DNA of 64,000 nucleotides from Candidatus Latescibacterota bacterium (GTDB lineage Bacteria > Latescibacterota > UBA2968 > UBA8231), in NCBI GenBank assembly GCA_022819745.1, contig JAJEGS010000040.1, forward strand, positions 8,041 through 72,040. Reading direction: 5' to 3'. Shown one piece after another: positions 59,413 through 64,000 of this stretch. The notes under the pieces are model-generated. The model was not told the origin of the DNA. It saw only the letters and a list, made by a program, of their open reading frames with translations, and did no database searches. The position numbers and the translations under genes were made by a program. Numbering within the stretch: position 1 is the stretch's first letter; every line of letters begins with the position of its first letter.

Positions 59413-60783
59413 CTACAACACCAACTTATCTGGTGGCTCGTAGTCGCTTTTGCGCGGGTCCCAGCGGGTGCCGCATTTGTCGCTGATGACCACCCATTCA
59501 CCTGAACTGAGATTTCCTTGGTGGTGATAGTTGAAGCGTCGCAGCCCCGCGGCTTCAGCGGCGTCGAGTAACATCTTGAGGTCGCGCGCTGACATGGGGT
59601 CGCCGTCGTGAGGAAAGCGGCCGGTGTCGAGCCAAGGCACGATGCGCTCCGGGTCGTCGACTGAGGCTATCGCCCGCCGCGTCTCCTGCGTTACCACCTG
59701 TTCGAAAAACTCTGGATTGAGGGCGCTCTCGAAATCGAGCATGTCGTCGCCCACGCCCGGCAGGACGATGCCGAAGAGAGCCTGCACGACATCGAGGGTG
59801 TCGGCCACGCTGATCCCCGGATTCCACTCTAACAGCGTCTGCGAGTAGCGATAGACCGTGCCGAGAAAGCCGTCAAAGCCCCGGTGAAAGAAGTAGTGCT
59901 TCGGCAGCAGAAAATCCATGAACTGGGCCAGATCGACGAAATCATATCCACACAAAGGAGCAAAGGCGGCCGAGCGCGGGCCGCATCCTAGGCGTACCGG
60001 GCGTTCCAACTCGGCGGCGACGCCCTCGCGGATGCGGCGAAAATAGCGAGTCAGCGAGTCAGCCCTAAACGACAGCCAAGCCATCAGATCGGGATCGGCT
60101 CCGAGCATGCGGTAGGCTCCGACTAAGCCGCCGTGGGCGTGTCCGCGAATGTGCACTGGGTCGAGGTTGTGGAACAGGGATAGGAGCCTGTCTTTGGCGG
60201 CTACCATAGCCTCGTAGTCGTACCCCAGATCCGCGGCCATCGGTGCCACAGATTCCGGCAGGTCGTGAAAGAAGTAGGAGCGGTGATTCATGTGATGGGG
60301 GGCGATTTCGTACCCCCACTCCGGCCCGTCCATCACGGCACCGTCCGCCATCGGGAAGTGCTCTAGCGTATCGACCATACGCGCCACCCGCGATGCCAGC
60401 GTCTTGTCGTCGTGCAGATGGTGGCCCTGCCCGCCTGGACCGGCACCACCGTCGGCGTACATACAGTAAACCTGCATCCCGCGATCTTTGGCGGCGTTCA
60501 TGGTCTTTTCGAGTAGAGCCCTTTTCTCGGGCAGTTTGTGCTCCGGTGGTGGTGGCGGCTCGACGCCGAGGCGCGCGTACACAGCCGGATTTGGATCGTA
60601 CGCCTCGGCCACGATGTCGCCGGTGGGAGCGGACACGGTATCTTTCGATAGTCTTGCAGTGCCGAAGACGAGCGGACCGAACACGACGCCGTCAACACCG
60701 CCCTCCGCCCAAGCATCGAGGGTGCGCTCGTGATCGTTCATTACGCTTTCGAGATCGCGCATTACATCCATCCACAGCTTCAT
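59413..60783 (-). CDS. Conserved hypothetical protein, TIM-barrel-like
   Basis: A 456-residue cytoplasmic protein I cannot assign. It begins MKLWMDVMRDLESVMNDHER and has barrel-like alternation with EGGVDGVVFGPLVFG, GMQVYCMYADGGAGPGGQGH, the acidic DGAVMDGPEWGYEIAPHHMN, HIRGHAHGGLVGAY and RRFNYHHQGNLSSGEW. Clustered His/Asp/Glu residues suggest a glycosidase- or metal-hydrolase-like site. ATG 60783 has AAGGAGG ten bases upstream, and the longer frame to 60849 overlaps the previous gene. It lies 31 bp after the phytanoyl-CoA dioxygenase gene in the same direction. Confidence 0.65.
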   Translation of the reverse strand: MKLWMDVMRDLESVMNDHERTLDAWAEGGVDGVVFGPLVFGTARLSKDTVSAPTGDIVAEAYDPNPAVYARLGVEPPPPPEHKLPEKRALLEKTMNAAKDRGMQVYCMYADGGAGPGGQGHHLHDDKTLASRVARMVDTLEHFPMADGAVMDGPEWGYEIAPHHMNHRSYFFHDLPESVAPMAADLGYDYEAMVAAKDRLLSLFHNLDPVHIRGHAHGGLVGAYRMLGADPDLMAWLSFRADSLTRYFRRIREGVAAELERPVRLGCGPRSAAFAPLCGYDFVDLAQFMDFLLPKHYFFHRGFDGFLGTVYRYSQTLLEWNPGISVADTLDVVQALFGIVLPGVGDDMLDFESALNPEFFEQVVTQETRRAIASVDDPERIVPWLDTGRFPHDGDPMSARDLKMLLDAAEAAGLRRFNYHHQGNLSSGEWVVISDKCGTRWDPRKSDYEPPDKLVL

Positions 60784-60814
60784 GGTCAAACCTCCTTGTT
60801 TTTGGTAGCGCCTC

Positions 60815-61570
60815 TCAGTGAGTAGGCGTAAAGCGGCACACGCCGTCAAAGGAGACGCGCAACCGAGGGTGGCTCTCGTAGGGCCACGGATTGTAGGAAC
60901 GGGGAATGTAGTGGCCGGCCCAGCTATGGCGAAAAGCGCCTTCGTCCAAAATAGGGCCGCCGCGATGGATCAAGCGGCCGTTGAAGAACACGATATCGCC
61001 TTTGTCCGCTTCAATGGCAATTTCCGGCAATCCATTGCGCGCGAAAAGGGCGTCAAAGGCGTCGTCTTGGTCCCAGCCATACCAAGGGCCTAACTCGCCG
61101 TTTTCATCGCGGCGAAAATGGCGCTTTTCTATGATCTCTCTCTTGTGGGAACCCACCTGAATGTGAATGCTGCCGTTGCGGGCGCTGACTTGCTGGAGAG
61201 CGACCCAGGCGGACATACAGCCCGGCAGGAAAAAGGCGTCTTGGTGTCGGCGTTGCTCGGAGCCTTTGTAGAAATACATGCTCTGGACTCCGTCTGGCTC
61301 GTCGCCGAGGAAGGTGCGCAGCGGCTGGCGCAGCCTGGGATCGAGCATCCAAGCTAGGCCGGCCGGATGGTGCAAGCTGCGGCTGATTAGGCGGCTCCAA
61401 TCGTCCGGATGGCGCGGGGGATAGCCCTCGACGCTAAAGCGGCCGGCGTGGAGGTCCATCATGTAGGCGACAAAGCGGTCGCATTCGTCGGCGGTAAAGC
61501 CGCCGCGGACGATTGTATAGCCGTCGCGCTCGTATTGTTCTTGGTGCAGGGAGGTTATTTCCAGTTCCAT
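60815..61570 (-). CDS. Phytanoyl-CoA dioxygenase (PhyH) family protein
   Basis: A 251-residue Fe(II)/2-oxoglutarate oxygenase. The double-stranded beta-helix carries the iron ligands H109 and D111 (RRHQDAFFLPG) and H202 (LIHRGG), with R214 (FRHSWAGHYIP) as the 2-oxoglutarate-binding Arg. It starts MELEITSLHQEQYERDGYTI, a normal family N-terminus. It would hydroxylate or oxidatively cleave a small substrate. It is operonic with the unknown 456-residue protein; PhyH paralogs are numerous in related environmental genomes, and the substrate is unknown. Confidence 0.92.
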   Translation of the reverse strand: MELEITSLHQEQYERDGYTIVRGGFTADECDRFVAYMMDLHAGRFSVEGYPPRHPDDWSRLISRSLHHPAGLAWMLDPRLRQPLRTFLGDEPDGVQSMYFYKGSEQRRHQDAFFLPGCMSAWVALQQVSARNGSIHIQVGSHKREIIEKRHFRRDENGELGPWYGWDQDDAFDALFARNGLPEIAIEADKGDIVFFNGRLIHRGGPILDEGAFRHSWAGHYIPRSYNPWPYESHPRLRVSFDGVCRFTPTH

Positions 61571-61596
61571 TGGGTGTTCATTGTGTAATTATGGGT

Positions 61597-61632
61597 TTGA
61601 CAACTGACTGAATTAACGTTAATTCAGTCAGT
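61597..61632 (+). promoter_or_regulatory. Consensus -35 element followed by a perfect 30-bp palindrome (operator-like)
   Basis: TTGACA (61597-61602) is followed immediately by a perfect palindrome, ACTGACTGAATTAAC joined to its inverse (61603-61632), which ends three bases before the ATPase ATG. A protein bound here would cover the -10 and start-site region, the usual place for a repressor. No -10 close to TATAAT is visible at normal spacing (TAATTC at 17 bp, GTTAAT at 15 bp). Confidence 0.7.
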
Positions 61633-61635
61633 ATT

Positions 61636-62787
61636 ATGAACGATATTTATATTCCCCAAGCACAACTTACTCAACTCAAGCGCTTGGCTATCCCCGGTAA
61701 AGTCGCCGTGGTGTACGGTCCTAGGCGGGTGGGCAAGACCACCTTGATCCGGCACTACGTCCAACAGTACGACCGCGACGCCTTGTTGGTGACTGGGGAA
61801 GATATAACGGTACGCGAGTATTTGGAAAGTCAATCCCTAGTCAAATTGCGAGCCTTTATCGGCCAACGGCGCACGTTGATTATAGACGAAGCCCAGTACG
61901 TGCGGCAAATCGGCCTGAACCTGAAGCTATTAGCCGATCACGTCGAAGGGCTGCGCATTATCGCCACGGGGTCTTCTTCCTTTGACCTAGCTCAGCAGAC
62001 GGGCGAGCCTTTGACGGGCCGCAAATACACGCTGCTGCTGTTGCCCTTGGCCCAGCTCGAACTGCAGGAGGTGGAAACGGCTCATCAGACTAGGGCCTTG
62101 CTCGAACTGCGGTTGATCTACGGGTCGTATCCCGAAGTCGTCCTCATGGAGTCGAACGAAGACCGCCAGCTCTATATAAAGGAATTAATCGCTTCCTATC
62201 TGTTCAAAGACATTCTACAGTTGGAAGGTATTCGACACGCCGACAAACTGCTCCGCTTGCTCCAGTTGCTTGCTTTTCAGATTGGCCGCGAGGTTTCGGT
62301 GGCGGAATTAGGGACTCAACTAGGCATGAACAAGAACACGGTGGAGCGCTATCTCGACCTGCTCGAAAAAGCCTATATCCTCTATAGCCGCCACGGCTTT
62401 AGCCGCAATCTCCGCAAGGAAATTACCAAGAGCCGTCGCTATTATTTTTACGACAATGGCATTAGGAACGGACTGATCAACAACTTCAATGTCCTAACTC
62501 TGCGTGACGATGTGGGGGCCTTGTGGGAGAACTATGTCTTGGCCGAACGACTGAAGTACAATCTATATACGGGGCGCTTGGCCGAGAGCCATTTCTGGCG
62601 CACCTACGATCAGCAGGAGATCGACTTAATCGAGGAATGGGGAGGGGAACTACACGCCGCTGAAATGAAGTGGTCGCCGCAATCTACCGTCCGGGCACCC
62701 CGAGGCTGGCGTCAAGCGTACCGCGACAGTTTGTTTGAAGTCATCCATCAAGGGAATTATCTCGATTTTATTGCTGGTTCAAGATAG
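61636..62787 (+). CDS. AAA ATPase with DUF4143 domain
   Basis: A 383-residue STAND-like P-loop ATPase common in mobile regions, possibly toxin- or defence-linked. It has Walker A GPRRVGKTT (28-36), Walker B RTLIIDEAQ (79-87), sensor-like IIATGSSSFDL, a winged-helix-like segment (LGMNKNTVERYLDLLEKAYI) and a C-terminal DUF4143 part with EIDLIEE then AAEMKWS, which keeps the D and ExK of a PD-(D/E)xK fold. ATG 61636 has no Shine-Dalgarno; a palindrome fills the leader, so translation may be leaderless or regulated at this site. Confidence 0.92.
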   Translation: MNDIYIPQAQLTQLKRLAIPGKVAVVYGPRRVGKTTLIRHYVQQYDRDALLVTGEDITVREYLESQSLVKLRAFIGQRRTLIIDEAQYVRQIGLNLKLLADHVEGLRIIATGSSSFDLAQQTGEPLTGRKYTLLLLPLAQLELQEVETAHQTRALLELRLIYGSYPEVVLMESNEDRQLYIKELIASYLFKDILQLEGIRHADKLLRLLQLLAFQIGREVSVAELGTQLGMNKNTVERYLDLLEKAYILYSRHGFSRNLRKEITKSRRYYFYDNGIRNGLINNFNVLTLRDDVGALWENYVLAERLKYNLYTGRLAESHFWRTYDQQEIDLIEEWGGELHAAEMKWSPQSTVRAPRGWRQAYRDSLFEVIHQGNYLDFIAGSR

Positions 62788-62807
62788 GCGTGAGTTGCGA
62801 GAGCACC

Positions 62808-63059
62808 ATGAACACTATGCTCTATAGAGGATATGCTGCTCGAATTGAATATAGCAACGACGATGGTTGCTTTATCGGGCATATTGCAGGGATCGATGAT
62901 GTCGTTGGTTTTCACGGCGAGTCTGTCGCCGAACTGCGGGCTGCTTTTGAGGAAGCGGTTGATGATTATCTTCAGACTTGTGGAAAGTTGAATCGCTCGC
63001 CGCGGAAACCGTGTTCTGGCGATATTTGCAATTTTCAGTCGTCTTTGGACATTATGTGA
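62808..63059 (+). CDS. HicB-like antitoxin, C-terminally truncated
   Basis: An 83-residue protein whose first 65 residues are a clear HicB partial-RNase-H fold: MLYRGYAARIEYSNDDGCF, IAGIDDVVGFHGESVAELRA and AFEEAVDDYLQTCGKL. Family members continue with about 40 residues of ribbon-helix-helix DNA-binding domain after the PYSG-like motif; here KPCSG is followed by 13 unrelated residues and a stop. No hicA toxin gene is adjacent. ATG 62808 is preferred over GTG 62790. The 3' end overlaps the opposite-strand zinc-ribbon gene by 25 bp, so a join near 63,020 probably cut the gene. Confidence 0.75.
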   Translation: MNTMLYRGYAARIEYSNDDGCFIGHIAGIDDVVGFHGESVAELRAAFEEAVDDYLQTCGKLNRSPRKPCSGDICNFQSSLDIM

Positions 63060-63736
63060 TTGCAGTATGAGCATAATCCTCCTCCGTCCATTTCTTCAGG
63101 TGGAATCTCCTGACCACATCGCTCGCACCTCCAGTTGACCACTTCTCCACAGACAAGGCACTTATCTTCTTCTATGACATAGGTTTCCGTGTCACAAATG
63201 GGACATGGGATAGTAGCTGGATATCCACCATCTTTTACAGATAAGTAGTTCTGAATCGAAAAATATTCGGGAACAGCCAGATCAACAATTGATACAAAGT
63301 CCCAAATTTTGCCGCATGATAGGCACTTAAATTTTGTGTCAAATATGTCTGTTCCTTGACTTGTCACATCAATGAGCCCCGATTTACATTCTCCGCATCG
63401 ATATTCGATAAGAGCAGCTTCTAGTGTATCGTGTTCACATCCAATAGATTTGATATGCTTGACACATTCCTGTTTTTCTTTTTCGTACACCTCGGCAACT
63501 TCTGTTAGTACATTCCATATATCAGTACCAAATAGATCCAGTGGATACATTTTGAGATGTTCTCTGACGAAATCGCGAATCACGACGAAGCAATCGGTAA
63601 TAAGACTTCTAATAGAATCATGTGGCTCTGAGCTGTAATAATGCTCGATATTGTTACGGTATTTATTGATTGCCTCAATGCGTTTCCATTCAACGAGTAC
63701 GTTAAGATTGTCAAATCGTTCACGGATTCTTTGCAC
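63035..63736 (-). CDS. Zinc-ribbon protein, probably 5'-truncated
   Basis: A 233-residue protein with six CxxC knuckles (CGEC, CLSC, CPIC, CLVC, CERC, CSYC), enough for three zinc ribbons, after a helical region containing NKYRNNIEHYYS, a motif I associate with HEPN-like helical proteins. The first start codon is GTG 63736, but the same frame stays open to 63937 and reads like protein (HSFIYTEINKHKLA, IEWQGQGKNTVDVQ) without an ATG, so the real N-terminus seems lost. The region is visibly AT-richer than the rest of the window, suggesting transfer. Function unknown; a defence-related role is possible. Confidence 0.6.
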   Translation of the reverse strand: MQRIRERFDNLNVLVEWKRIEAINKYRNNIEHYYSSEPHDSIRSLITDCFVVIRDFVREHLKMYPLDLFGTDIWNVLTEVAEVYEKEKQECVKHIKSIGCEHDTLEAALIEYRCGECKSGLIDVTSQGTDIFDTKFKCLSCGKIWDFVSIVDLAVPEYFSIQNYLSVKDGGYPATIPCPICDTETYVIEEDKCLVCGEVVNWRCERCGQEIPPEEMDGGGLCSYCNHIMSKDD

Positions 63737-63891
63737 ATCGACAGTATTTTTTCCTTGGCCCTGCCATTCGATGCTACCTTCGGAATTTCGGATTGGAAGA
63801 ATACGTTGTTTTATCAGGACTTCATCGGATCCGGGCGGACTGAGTTTGGCGAGCTTGTGCTTATTGATCTCTGTATATATAAAGGAATGTT

Positions 63892-64000
63892 TTATAGTTT
63901 GAGTTGTGCATATTTGAAGAAGCCTTGAATCAGGTTGTTATCGTGATGTTGGGTGGTGATCGACATGCAGACGGCATCGGTCAAGTCGTCGATGTGGCCT
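63892..64000 (-). CDS. C-terminal end of an unidentified protein (partial)
   Basis: From the window end, one minus-strand frame is open for 35 codons (GHIDDLTDAVCMSITTQHHD, then NNLIQGFFKY) and stops at 63892-63894. HIDDLTDAV resembles the acidic C-terminal motif of some RNase H-like nucleases, but the piece is too short to assign. It overlaps the extended frame of the zinc-ribbon gene. Confidence 0.3.
   Translation of the reverse strand, partial: GHIDDLTDAVCMSITTQHHDNNLIQGFFKYAQLKL

Noticed and set aside
61636..62787. Insertion-sequence transposase helper ATPase (IstB-like)
   Set aside because: The C-terminal DUF4143 layout and the absence of a partner transposase or element ends argue against it.

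Overview
The window is 64 kb of GC-rich bacterial chromosome, probably a metagenome-assembled genome of the FCB superphylum and most likely Candidatus Latescibacterota (old name WS3). That placement is an inference. It rests on secreted proteins with C-terminal FlgD-like domains carrying an NPFTPNGDGVND-type motif, phytanoyl-CoA dioxygenase-like and DUF3604 genes, several DUF6785-like membrane proteins, HEAT and TPR fusions, and Gram-negative envelope genes. I found no rRNA, tRNA, CRISPR array or intact insertion sequence. No gene-free stretch exceeds 300 bases.

Region 1 (1-20.3 kb) is mostly housekeeping. It holds the tail of a phytanoyl-CoA dioxygenase/HEAT protein, an M20 deacylase, a DUF624-like membrane protein, NAD(P)H-hydrate repair (nnrDE), and a pyrimidine cluster (carB, a TPR lipoprotein ending in a TonB-like domain, pyrK, pyrD). 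Then come a Uma2 nuclease, pcm, a family 9 glycosyltransferase, an isolated rplC with a clear terminator, a HIT protein, a family 2 glycosyltransferase, an MFS-HEAT fusion and a sugar isomerase/epimerase.

Region 2 (20.3-35.4 kb, minus strand) is an apparently undescribed envelope locus. In transcription order it encodes a CBM9-like secreted protein, a strong hairpin terminator inside the gene series, two paralogous secreted proteins with FlgD-like C-termini, a SurA-like double-parvulin lipoprotein, a third and larger paralog containing an unrecognised LPxxERG repeat, an 886-residue probable outer-membrane beta-barrel protein with calcium-loop motifs, and a GT-C/TPR membrane protein. I read it as surface-protein cargo packaged with its chaperone and outer-membrane partner.

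Region 3 (35.5-52 kb) is membrane-rich: four DUF6785-like polytopic proteins, a TMTC-like GT-C/TPR protein, an HTTM protein, an iron-sulfur GMC dehydrogenase with a Tat-signal small subunit, and another GT-C enzyme. On the plus strand are a SUMF1-fold lipoprotein and a MazG-like pyrophosphohydrolase. A 151-bp MITE-like element ends just before the third DUF6785 gene.

Region 4 (52-61.6 kb) carries an amidohydrolase and a 5'-truncated paralog of the barrel protein, which meets a 5'-truncated DUF3604 gene head to head at about 55,943. This is either a rearrangement scar or an assembly chimera. Next come a 525-residue protein ending in a MIP18 domain, a conserved unknown protein and a phytanoyl-CoA dioxygenase, together resembling a small-molecule catabolic island.

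Region 5 (61.6-64 kb) is accessory DNA: an AAA/DUF4143 ATPase behind a perfect 30-bp palindrome, a truncated HicB antitoxin, and a visibly AT-richer, 5'-truncated zinc-ribbon gene.
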